DNA of 43,917 nucleotides, from contig CAYOGE010000028.1 of the NCBI GenBank assembly GCA_964403525.1, forward strand, positions 1-43,917, in the 5' to 3' direction. The position numbers and the translations under genes were made by a program. How positions within the stretch are numbered: the first letter of the stretch is position 1; every line of letters begins with the position of its first letter. A model generated the notes under the pieces. The model was not told the origin of the DNA and made no database searches. It worked only from the letters and a program-made list of their open reading frames with translations. Below, piece by piece: positions 37,327 through 43,917 of the stretch. The DNA is from JAJTGZ01 sp964403525. Lineage in GTDB: Bacteria; Planctomycetota; Phycisphaerae; Phycisphaerales; UBA1924.

Positions 37327-38658
37327 TCAGTTGGCCGGAGCAGAAGCGGCGGCGACGGCCGCCGCGAGTTCGGCTTCAAGCACGGTGCCTTCAAAGAAAG
37401 CGGCCACCTTGCCGTCGGGCCCGATCACAACCGTGCTGGGGAAGCCACGGACGTTGTAGAGTGACGCGGTCGCGTCTGCGTCGAGCAGCAGCTCGCCGAC
37501 ACCGTGTGCATCGGCAAAGGCCTTGGCAGCGCGGACCGCGTCGCTCTCGCGGCAGGCGAGCGCCAGCACCTTGACGGGCTTACCCGCAAGAGAAGTAGCC
37601 GCCGCCGACTGGTTGCTCCAGCTCTGCGGAAAGACGCTGCCGCCGAAGGTCGCGACAACGGTCTGCCCCTTCAGCGCGGCGAGTGTCTGGTTCGATCCGC
37701 CGGCGATCTTGAGGTCAAAGTCGGGCGCGATCTGACCGTTCTGCGGGCCGCCGCTGGTGACCACCGGCTGTACGCCCGGGGCGGGCGGCGTGGATACGAC
37801 GGGTGCCTGCACGCCGCCGACATTGCTCTGGTCAAGCCGGTAGCCGTCGGGGGTCGGCATGCGGACGGCCTCGGCGGCCTTGGACGAGTCGAGCGCCACG
37901 AGCCCGTCGAGCTCCCAATAGCGCGACAGCCCGTTGCGGAACTGCTCGTACTTGCGCGGCAGCTTGTCCTTGGGGCTGACCCAGATCTTGCGCATCGCCG
38001 AGCCCTGCTTGAAGATGACGCTGACCACCTTGCACGGCTCGCCGCCGATCACCTCGTCGGCGAGGAAAACGCACGGGGCCTTGATGACGTCCGCGCCGGC
38101 GTGGCTCTCCTTGAGCTCGTCTGCAAAGGGCGTATTCGAGATCATCGCCGGCAGCAGCATGCTGCGGAGAACAAGCCCGAGCTGGCGCCCGCCCTCGGTC
38201 TCCTTGCCGTCGGGCCCGGGCCCCTCGGGACGATCGAACACGGCCTTCGCCAGATCGTCCTGCCAGGCGGTGCGCTTGGCTCCCTTCTCATCGGTGTAGC
38301 GCGAAACGTGGAAGTCGGGCTTGTCGAGCGCCGGCATCTGCAGGCGGCCCTTGCTCCAAAACAGCGAGTCCTGCGGCGCGGCGTTGTTGCGCACGAAGCG
38401 CACGTCGGCGTTGCCGTCGATCACCATCGCGGCACCGGCCGAGGCGTAGCGACCCTTGAAGCTGACCGGCCCCATCTTGTTGATCGCGGCGACACACTCG
38501 ATCAGCAGCTTTCTTGCCTCGGGATCGTCCTTGGGCGTGTCGCTCATCTCAACCGCGCCGCCGGGCTGACCCACCGGGGCAACCACGGGCTGCGCAAGCG
38601 CGGACCAAGCCAGGATCAACGACGCACTCACCGCGGCATACTTGCTGCTCAAACGCAT
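37327..38658 (-). CDS. Exported DUF2092-like protein with a cysteine-less thioredoxin-like domain
   Basis: This 443-residue protein has a signal peptide of about 22 residues (ending SALA-Q). Residues 40-275 form a beta-rich region shared with the gene at 38747 (KLPRKYEQF; MPTPDGYRLD). A linker (about 280-310) leads to a C-terminal thioredoxin/TlpA-like domain: APDFDLKIAGGSNQTLAALKGQTVVATFGGSVFPQSWSNQS, then LYNVRGFPSTVVIGPDGKVAAFFEG. In active TlpA the strand ends WCxPC; here FGGSVFPQSW has no cysteine, so thiol redox is unlikely. The cis-Pro region GFPSTVV is kept. Predicted periplasmic. AAGGAGCGUCC precedes the ATG at 38658. Confidence 0.8.
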   Translation of the reverse strand: MRLSSKYAAVSASLILAWSALAQPVVAPVGQPGGAVEMSDTPKDDPEARKLLIECVAAINKMGPVSFKGRYASAGAAMVIDGNADVRFVRNNAAPQDSLFWSKGRLQMPALDKPDFHVSRYTDEKGAKRTAWQDDLAKAVFDRPEGPGPDGKETEGGRQLGLVLRSMLLPAMISNTPFADELKESHAGADVIKAPCVFLADEVIGGEPCKVVSVIFKQGSAMRKIWVSPKDKLPRKYEQFRNGLSRYWELDGLVALDSSKAAEAVRMPTPDGYRLDQSNVGGVQAPVVSTPPAPGVQPVVTSGGPQNGQIAPDFDLKIAGGSNQTLAALKGQTVVATFGGSVFPQSWSNQSAAATSLAGKPVKVLALACRESDAVRAAKAFADAHGVGELLLDADATASLYNVRGFPSTVVIGPDGKVAAFFEGTVLEAELAAAVAAASAPAN

Positions 38659-38685
38659 GGACGCTCCTTGAAAACCCCCCGGCAC

Positions 38686-38691
38686 AGACTA
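38686..38691 (-). promoter_or_regulatory. -10 box TAGTCT of the gene at 37327-38658
   Basis: On the minus strand TAGTCT ends 27 nt before the ATG at 38658, giving a short leader with an AAGGAG ribosome-binding site. Confidence 0.4.
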
Positions 38692-38746
38692 TGGCGGAAC
38701 TGAACTGAGGCGATCGCCGCTTGGCGACCACCGGAAAACGCACCCT

Positions 38747-39721
38747 TCAACCTTTACCCGGGGTAGCAGTCTGCGGAACAAAGGGCTCGTCTGGCACCTT
38801 GCCCCGTTGCTTTTCCTTAATCTTCTCTTGCTGCTCCTCCAGCCGCTTCTCCCGTTCCTTGTCGCTCTCCTTCGCGGGCTCACCCTTCTCCTTGCCCTTT
38901 TCGTCGCCGCGTTGGCCGGCGGGGGGCGCGGGCGGAGCCGGGGGTGGCGGAGGGGGCAAGTCGACCTTGTCGGACTTAAAGCCGTCGGGCATCTTGAGGT
39001 GGATGTCCGCCACCGTCAGCTTCGCTTCGGTGTTCAGTTCCTTTACTTCAAAGTGACGGATCTGCTGCAGCCCGCCCGGCTTGCCCATGTACTGCTCGTA
39101 CTTGCGCGGCAGCTTGTCGAGCGCAGAGATGTACACCATGCGGTACGCAGAACCACCGGCGAGCGTCGCCTTGATGACCTGGCACTCCTCGCCGTTGACC
39201 GAAACGGCCTTCTCCATGGTGAGCTCGGGGGCGGCCAATTCGCTCTTGAACGGATCGCTCTCAAGGAACAGCACCTCGAAGGCCTTGCTCGGCGTCTGAA
39301 CCTTCGAGAGCACTTCCTTTGAAGCCGGGTCGGCCTTGACGGCCTTCAGCGGGCGGATGAACAGGGTCTTGGCGGGCTCGTCGATCCACTCGCCCATCTT
39401 CGCTTCGATGTATGCCGCGTTGACCTTGACGTCCTCCGGCTTGCCGCCGGGCGAGTTGAACTCACCGACCATCTGGAAACTGTGCCCGTTCTTGCCGTTC
39501 CCGCGGATGAGCTTGACGTGCATTTCGGCGCTGAGGCCGAACTTGCCCAGTCCTTCTGTGCCCATCTTGACCGTAAAGGTGCACGGACCCATGTTCTTGA
39601 TCGCGTCGGCGGACTCTTCCAGCGCCTTCTTGGCCGCAGGGTCAACCTGAGCGCTCGCGGTGCCCGCCGCCCACACAATGCCCGCGACAGACAACATCCC
39701 CATCCACATTGGCAACCGCAT
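38747..39721 (-). CDS. Exported DUF2092-like protein with Pro-rich, charged tail
   Basis: This 324-residue protein has a signal peptide of about 24 residues (ending TASA-Q). Residues 25-255 form a beta-rich domain paralogous to the first half of the gene at 37327 (VDPAAKKALEESADAIKNMGPCTFTV; LDKLPRKYEQYM; KMPDGFKSD). The last 70 residues are a Pro run followed by a long Lys/Glu-rich helix (KEREKRLEEQQEKIKEKQRGK), possibly a coiled coil. DUF2092-like domains belong to the LolA/LolB-like fold that carries lipids or lipoproteins, but that role is not proven here. CAGGAG precedes the ATG; a small hairpin at 39747-39761 lies in the leader. Confidence 0.75.
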   Translation of the reverse strand: MRLPMWMGMLSVAGIVWAAGTASAQVDPAAKKALEESADAIKNMGPCTFTVKMGTEGLGKFGLSAEMHVKLIRGNGKNGHSFQMVGEFNSPGGKPEDVKVNAAYIEAKMGEWIDEPAKTLFIRPLKAVKADPASKEVLSKVQTPSKAFEVLFLESDPFKSELAAPELTMEKAVSVNGEECQVIKATLAGGSAYRMVYISALDKLPRKYEQYMGKPGGLQQIRHFEVKELNTEAKLTVADIHLKMPDGFKSDKVDLPPPPPPAPPAPPAGQRGDEKGKEKGEPAKESDKEREKRLEEQQEKIKEKQRGKVPDEPFVPQTATPGKG

Positions 39722-39746
39722 AGACAGCTCCTGAAAGCCGGTGTTG

Positions 39747-39776
39747 GCCCGAGAACCGGGCTCTGGACCGATGGTA
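39747..39776 (-). promoter_or_regulatory. -10 box TACCAT and leader hairpin of the gene at 38747-39721
   Basis: On the minus strand TACCAT (39771-39776) precedes a hairpin GCCCG-GUUCU-CGGGC (39747-39761), then a CAGGAG ribosome-binding site. Confidence 0.4.
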
Positions 39777-39828
39777 GATCATCGGGGCCGGGTCGGCCCA
39801 AAGGGTGTTCGGCGGTGTGGTATGCTGG

Positions 39829-39936
39829 ATGCAGCCCCGCTTCGTTCTTTGTGCCCAATCTCCGTTTAAACCCTGCAGTTTCTCCCGCGATCCCCAACAA
39901 ACACCTACGCTGGTGCCTCTCGGTTCCTCCGCGTGA
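39829..39936 (+). CDS. Possible 35-codon upstream ORF
   Basis: An ATG lying 2 nt after TATGCT opens a 35-residue frame whose TGA overlaps the GTG start of the CPBP gene (GTGA). The peptide is Pro/Ser-rich and not recognised. It may be a translational coupling leader or chance. Confidence 0.2.
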   Translation: MQPRFVLCAQSPFKPCSFSRDPQQTPTLVPLGSSA

Positions 39937-40802
39937 CAACAACACTCCCCCTTCTCGGGCTGGTTCTTGCCGCTGCTATCGCCGCAGCGGTGGCGGTGCG
40001 GCTGCGGGTGTTCTCGCCAGAGCTACCGGCGTTTGTGCCGCGGAAGCCGGGCGAAGCGGGCGAGCTTGCCCCCCCACTGCTGCTCGGCGCGTTCGCAGCC
40101 TACTCCGTTTCCATCTTGTTGGCTTGGATCGCTTCGGTGCTGTCAGGCCAGGCGGCGTTTCGCCCGGGCTCTGGCGGTTCGGCGGACCCACCCCTGGAGA
40201 TGGTGGCGCACACCGCGGTGCTGACGATGCTCATGGGCATGCCCGCGGTCGTGGCGATCGCCTGGTGGTCACGGCGACTTGTGCTCCAGCCGTTTGACCC
40301 GTCTCCGGCACGGCTGCCCGCCATCGCCGGCGGCGCTGTGCTCTGGGCGTTCGTAGTCCTGCCGATGGTCTTTGCGGTCGGCGTCGGCGCAACCAAGATC
40401 AGCGAAGCCCTCGGGCAGCCCGTCGATCGGACGGCCCACAGCCTGCTCAAGCGCATCGTCGAGCCGACGAGCGAGCCGCAGTGGCGCTGGTTCCTCATCG
40501 CGGCCGCGGTGATCGGCGCGCCGATCATCGAGGAGGTCTGCTACCGCGCGCTGCTGCAGCGGGGGCTGATGACCCTGACCCGCGCAACCTGGCCGGCGAT
40601 CGTGTTTACATCCGCACTCTTTACGATCATGCACGCCGGCGCAATCCCCAGCGGGTCGTTCTGGGCCGCCGCCTCGCTGCTCTTCTCCCTCTCGGTCTGC
40701 CTCGGGCTGCTCTTCGCCCGCACCGGCTCCGTCGTGACACCGATCGTTGTTCACTCCCTCTTCAACGCGGCAAGCATCCTCGCGGCCTTGAACGGCTGGT
40801 GA
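39933..40802 (+). CDS. CPBP-family intramembrane metalloprotease
   Basis: This 289-residue multi-pass membrane protein carries the CPBP (Abi) motifs: EEVCYR (200-205), the histidine in ALFTIMHAG (His234) and HSLFN (274-278), the expected metal-binding and catalytic residues of the Rce1/CPBP glutamyl protease group. Substrate unknown; some relatives process prenylated proteins or protect against bacteriocins. The GTG start at 39933 gives a normal N-terminal helix. A TACGCT lies 21 nt upstream, and a short ORF ends across the start. It is divergent from the DUF2092-like gene and 124 nt before the PEGA gene. Confidence 0.85.
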   Translation: MTTTLPLLGLVLAAAIAAAVAVRLRVFSPELPAFVPRKPGEAGELAPPLLLGAFAAYSVSILLAWIASVLSGQAAFRPGSGGSADPPLEMVAHTAVLTMLMGMPAVVAIAWWSRRLVLQPFDPSPARLPAIAGGAVLWAFVVLPMVFAVGVGATKISEALGQPVDRTAHSLLKRIVEPTSEPQWRWFLIAAAVIGAPIIEEVCYRALLQRGLMTLTRATWPAIVFTSALFTIMHAGAIPSGSFWAAASLLFSLSVCLGLLFARTGSVVTPIVVHSLFNAASILAALNGW

Positions 40803-40926
40803 CCGGGCTCTGAGCGCAGGATCGACGGGCCCGATAAGCACAATTGCAACAACCGGGCGGACGCTGCGCCGACTGGGTTATCCCACCCTTCCGAGCCGCC
40901 GATAAGGCGCAGGACCGGAGGCACCC

Positions 40927-41625
40927 ATGCTGCGCACACTCTTCCTGCTCATCCTGCTCTTGCCGCTTGGAGCCTGCCAGCTCGCGGTCCCGATGGCGGC
41001 CACGCAGGTCGCCATCCCGCTGGCAACCAGCCAGACCGTGTTGCAAGGGAACAAGCAGCTGGTCGAGATCCGTTCTGAGCCGGCGGGAGCGACCGTCACG
41101 ATCGCCGGTTATCCAACCCGTACCACCCCCACGTTCATCATGCTCGCACGGGGGCACTCGCACACCGTGCGGCTCAGCAAGGACGGCTACAAGACCGTAA
41201 CCGCCACGGTGAGCAGCCTGCGCGGGAACGCGGATGCCAACTCCACGAACATGCTGGCGAGCGCACTCGATGCAGCCAGCGGCGCAGCCTGGGAACTCTC
41301 CCCCGACCGGCTGACCGTCCAGCTTGAGTCTGATATTGCCACCGTCGGCACCGCACCCGCCCCGGTCACGGCCCCGCCGGCCGCCGGTGCGGGCCCGGCA
41401 CAGGCGAAGGGACCAGCCGCGCCGCCCGTCGCTACGCCACCGATCGTGCAACAGCCGATCCCGCAGACAAAGCCGCAGACCGCCGCCGGCCCCGTGCTGG
41501 CGGAGCAGATCGCGCGGATCGACCGCCTGCTGGAGCAGGGGATCATCACGCAGCGAGAGCACGACCTGCTCACGGCTGCAGCGCTGGGTGCCGCGACCCT
41601 CGCGGGCACCGACGATCAACCATGA
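40927..41625 (+). CDS. PEGA-domain lipoprotein with C-terminal SHOCT-like helix
   Basis: This 232-residue protein has a lipobox LGAC (Cys17) and a PEGA domain (about 44-98: VEIRSEPAGATVTIAGYPTRTTPTFIMLARGHSHTVRLSKDGYKTVTATV). A Pro/Ala-rich linker (about 145-190) is followed by AEQIARIDRLLEQGIITQREHDLLTAAALG, which fits a SHOCT motif. PEGA domains are extracellular scaffolds for peptidoglycan or surface glycans; SHOCT motifs are often terminal oligomerisation signals. GGAGG at 7 nt precedes the ATG at 40927. It lies directly before aat, whose -10 overlaps its 3-prime region closely. Confidence 0.8.
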   Translation: MLRTLFLLILLLPLGACQLAVPMAATQVAIPLATSQTVLQGNKQLVEIRSEPAGATVTIAGYPTRTTPTFIMLARGHSHTVRLSKDGYKTVTATVSSLRGNADANSTNMLASALDAASGAAWELSPDRLTVQLESDIATVGTAPAPVTAPPAAGAGPAQAKGPAAPPVATPPIVQQPIPQTKPQTAAGPVLAEQIARIDRLLEQGIITQREHDLLTAAALGAATLAGTDDQP

Positions 41626-41639
41626 CCCGCCTGCCCGGC

Positions 41640-41645
41640 TACGGT
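41640..41645 (+). promoter_or_regulatory. -10 box TACGGT of aat
   Basis: It ends 5 nt before the GTG at 41651 and decides this start over upstream in-frame codons. Confidence 0.5.
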
Positions 41646-41650
41646 CCGCG

Positions 41651-42322
41651 GTGACCGAGCAACTCCATTCGGGCGTGGAACGCGGCCTGCCTGACCCGGT
41701 TCCGCTGTTGCTGCGGGCGTGGTCGCAAGGCCTGTTCCCGATGGCCGATGGGCGGCACGGCAGGGTGGCTTTCTACGAAGCCGCCCCCCGCTCTGTGCTC
41801 CCGCTGACCGACGGGGGCCTGCGTGTGACGCGTTCGCTGCGATCGCTGGTCAGGTCGGGTAGGTTTGAAGTCCGCAGCGACACCGCGTTTGGGCAGGTGA
41901 TCCGCGCCTGTGCCGACCAGCCCCGCCAAGGGTCGTGGATCAACGATTGGATCATCGACGCCTACGACCGGCTGCACGCCGCGGGGCACGCACATAGTGT
42001 CGAGGCGTACCGCGACGGTCGGTTGGTCGGCGGCTTGTACGGTGTGCACATCGGCGGCGTGTTCTTTGGGGAGAGCATGTTCACGGAGAAGGGCACGCGT
42101 GAGAGCGGCACTGCGGGGGCCAGCAAAGTGTGCCTTGTGCACCTTTGGCACCACCTGCGGCGGCTGGGCTTTGTGATGCTCGATACCCAGTTCGCAAACG
42201 ACCACATGCGCAGGTTCGGGGTGGTTGAGCATGCACTGCCGGAGTTCCGCTCGATGCTCGCTGCGGCACTGAAAGTGACTTGCCGCTGGGCACCGCTTGA
42301 ATCAGGTGCGCCGGCGGACTGA
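41651..42322 (+). CDS. aat: Leucyl/phenylalanyl-tRNA-protein transferase
   Basis: This 223-residue cytoplasmic enzyme transfers Leu or Phe from its tRNA to N-terminal Lys or Arg of proteins, marking them for ClpAP (N-degron pathway). Signatures are LLLRAWSQGLFPMADG, with FYEAAPRSVLPL, and the later VHIGGVFFGESMFTEKGTRESGTAGASKVCLVHLWHHLRRLGFVMLDTQFANDHMRRFG, all typical of Aat. The start is GTG at 41651, 5 nt after TACGGT, giving the normal length. Thus 33 nt later thrC starts with its own -10. No clpA/clpS is nearby. Confidence 0.92.
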   Translation: MTEQLHSGVERGLPDPVPLLLRAWSQGLFPMADGRHGRVAFYEAAPRSVLPLTDGGLRVTRSLRSLVRSGRFEVRSDTAFGQVIRACADQPRQGSWINDWIIDAYDRLHAAGHAHSVEAYRDGRLVGGLYGVHIGGVFFGESMFTEKGTRESGTAGASKVCLVHLWHHLRRLGFVMLDTQFANDHMRRFGVVEHALPEFRSMLAAALKVTCRWAPLESGAPAD

Positions 42323-42343
42323 CCCCTCGGCGCCGTTCACAGC

Positions 42344-42349
42344 TATCCT
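42344..42349 (+). promoter_or_regulatory. -10 box TATCCT of thrC
   Basis: It ends 5 nt before the ATG at 42355, with no Shine-Dalgarno between. Confidence 0.5.
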
Positions 42350-42354
42350 CGCCC

Positions 42355-43833
42355 ATGCCCACGACAACCGGTGCCGTCCAGCGATGCATCGATCCACGGT
42401 GCGGTGCCACGTTCCCGACTGCCGACACGCTCGTCGCCTGCCGTGCCTGCGGCAAGCCCATCGACGTGCACTACACGTTCGCCGGCGACGTGCGGGGCTC
42501 GCTCGGCTCGATTGCATACACCCCAGGCGGTGCGTACGGTGACCCCGATTCATCCGGCGTGTGGCGTTTCCGTCGCCTGATGCCGTTCTTCTCGACACCC
42601 AAGGACATCGCAACGATCGGGGAGGGAAGAACGATCCTGCAGAGGGCCGACCTGCTTGGGGCGCAGCTCGGATTTGCGCCCGGTGGAGGGGGTGGGGGGA
42701 ACGGGGGGCTCTACCTCCAGTACGAGGGACTGAACCCGAGCGGCTCGTTCAAAGACAACGGCATGACCGCGGCGTTCACGCACGCCCGCATGGTGGGCGC
42801 GAAGGTGTGTGCCTGCGCCAGCACAGGGAACACAAGCGCGAGCATGGCGGTCTACGCGGCGCAGGCCGGAATGAAGGCGGTCGTCTTCATCGGCGAGGGC
42901 AAGATCGCCTACGGCAAGCTAGCGCAGGCGCTCGACTACGGCGCGCTGACGCTGCAGGTGGCGGGCGATTTCGACGCGTGCCTGGCGCGCGTGCGCCACA
43001 TCGCCGAGAACGTTCCGCACGCCGGCGTCTACCTGATGAACTCGGTGAACCCGTTCCGCCTCGAGGGGCAGAAAGCGGTGATGTACCGTGTGATGGAGGG
43101 GCTCGGATGGAAGGTTCCAGACTGGGTGATCGTGCCGGGTGGGAACCTCGGAAACTGCTCGGCGTTCGGCAAGGCCTTCATGGAACTGCTTGCGCTGGGC
43201 GTCGTTGACCGGGTGCCTCGCCTCGCGGTGATCAACGCCGCCGGCGCGAGAACGCTCGACACCGTCTACAACAAGCTGGGCGTGCGATGGAACGGGGGAG
43301 GCTATTTCCACGACGGCGGGGCGGCCAAGGTTGAGCAGGAGTACGCACGGATGGACGCCGCCGCCGAGCGGGCGAGCACGATCGCCAGCGCGATCGAGAT
43401 CAACCGGCCAGTAAACCTCGCAAAGGCGCTGCGCGCACTCGAAGTGATGAACGGGCGTGGGACCTCGGCCCATGACCCGTCGGGGGGCGTTGTTCGCGCC
43501 GTCGATGACGACACGATCAGACACTACAAGGCCATGGTCGGCGCGTTCGGTTTCGGCTGTGAACCGGCCTCGGCTGCGAGCGTCGCCGGCGCAAGCCTTC
43601 TTTTGCAGGAGGGCGTGATCAGGCCCGACCAGACCGTTGCCTGCGTGCTCACCGGCCATGGCCTAAAGGACCCGGACATCACGGTCGCTTACCACACTGG
43701 GATGGCGACCAAGCCCGGCTCGCAGCCGGTGCCAACGGAGCGACCAGAAGGCAAGTGGGCGAACCCACCGGTCAGGGTCGCCGACAACCTCCAGGCGATT
43801 CTCGCGGCAATGGGCGTCAGTTCGGGCGCGTGA
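42355..43833 (+). CDS. thrC: Threonine synthase
   Basis: This 492-residue PLP enzyme converts O-phosphohomoserine to threonine. An N-terminal zinc-ribbon-like region has Cys11, Cys16, Cys29 and Cys32. The PLP lysine is Lys133 in NPSGSFKDNGM, followed by CASTGNTSASMAVYAAQAG and NSVNPFRLEGQK. The family C-terminal motif LTGHGLKDPD is present. The glycine run GGGGGGNGG (about 111-118) precedes the active-site segment. TATCCT lies 5 nt before the ATG. Its stop is 28 nt before the terminator, which serves the minus strand. Confidence 0.93.
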   Translation: MPTTTGAVQRCIDPRCGATFPTADTLVACRACGKPIDVHYTFAGDVRGSLGSIAYTPGGAYGDPDSSGVWRFRRLMPFFSTPKDIATIGEGRTILQRADLLGAQLGFAPGGGGGGNGGLYLQYEGLNPSGSFKDNGMTAAFTHARMVGAKVCACASTGNTSASMAVYAAQAGMKAVVFIGEGKIAYGKLAQALDYGALTLQVAGDFDACLARVRHIAENVPHAGVYLMNSVNPFRLEGQKAVMYRVMEGLGWKVPDWVIVPGGNLGNCSAFGKAFMELLALGVVDRVPRLAVINAAGARTLDTVYNKLGVRWNGGGYFHDGGAAKVEQEYARMDAAAERASTIASAIEINRPVNLAKALRALEVMNGRGTSAHDPSGGVVRAVDDDTIRHYKAMVGAFGFGCEPASAASVAGASLLLQEGVIRPDQTVACVLTGHGLKDPDITVAYHTGMATKPGSQPVPTERPEGKWANPPVRVADNLQAILAAMGVSSGA

Positions 43834-43860
43834 GGGGCCTCAGCCTCACGGCTACGCCAT

Positions 43861-43897
43861 AAAAAAACGCCCCACGCGGCCTGGGCCGCGCGGGGCG
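43861..43897 (-). terminator. Terminator for a minus-strand gene beyond the window
   Basis: A 14-bp stem with one mismatch (43868-43897) is followed on the minus strand by seven U residues. The U-run is on the minus-strand side, so it serves an unseen gene to the right, though the stem may also stop thrC transcription. Confidence 0.7.
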
Positions 43898-43917
43898 CAA
43901 AGGGGGACGGGTTTTCG

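Overview
This window looks like a chromosomal segment of a high-GC planctomycete, most likely class Phycisphaerae. The main clues are six exported proteins that end in a non-canonical PEP-CTERM-like tail (VPTP or PAP, a hydrophobic stretch, then an RRRR-type cluster), a signal peptidase I with a very large insertion, a PEGA lipoprotein, proteins with a DUF2092-like N-terminal region, and many genes whose -10 box lies directly in front of the start codon. No phage, insertion sequence, CRISPR array, rRNA or tRNA was recognised. The taxonomic call is inferred from protein style, not from a marker gene.

Layout. Positions 1-4839 (minus strand) hold five exported-protein genes with PEP-CTERM-like tails plus a broken or frameshifted sixth at the window edge. 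The first four complete genes and the edge fragment form an array whose gaps repeat one design: stop codon, GC-rich hairpin, short hairpin with a GNRA-type loop, AG-rich ribosome-binding stretch, ATG. Positions 5142-17944 are mostly housekeeping: a nuoG-type complex I subunit, hisS, lepB, an exported alpha/beta hydrolase, a TetR regulator, a MlaF-like ATPase, a NifS/IscS-type cysteine desulfurase, a DUF4190-like membrane protein and a MlaF/MCE lipid-transport pair. Positions 17950-26496 hold a CIA30-FAS1-FAS1 exported protein, a small membrane protein, a TolC-family outer-membrane lipoprotein, a large divergent GH35-like protein and an O-methyltransferase.

Positions 26519-28414 (minus) carry hpf, a PTS EIIA (ptsN-like) and HPr (npr-like), in the order of the proteobacterial nitrogen-PTS locus, followed by a SYLF lipoprotein. 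Positions 28657-36288 (plus) run through ftsW/rodA, murG, a two-gene pseudo-receiver/GGDEF unit, a HAD phosphatase, rsmA and an APH-like kinase. The rest holds a trypsin-like protease with a PAP-type tail, two tandem exported paralogues (one with a thioredoxin-like domain lacking CxxC), a CPBP protease, a PEGA/SHOCT lipoprotein, aat and thrC, ending in a terminator that serves the minus strand.

The most striking general feature is in gene starts. About fifteen genes, mostly for cytoplasmic or inner-membrane proteins, have a TANNNT-type hexamer ending 5-9 nt before the start codon, as expected for leaderless mRNAs. Many exported-protein genes instead have a leader with a purine-rich Shine-Dalgarno, often preceded by a small hairpin. 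One apparently leaderless gene, the cysteine desulfurase, seems to start at ACG. All functions are read from motifs by eye; no database search was possible.
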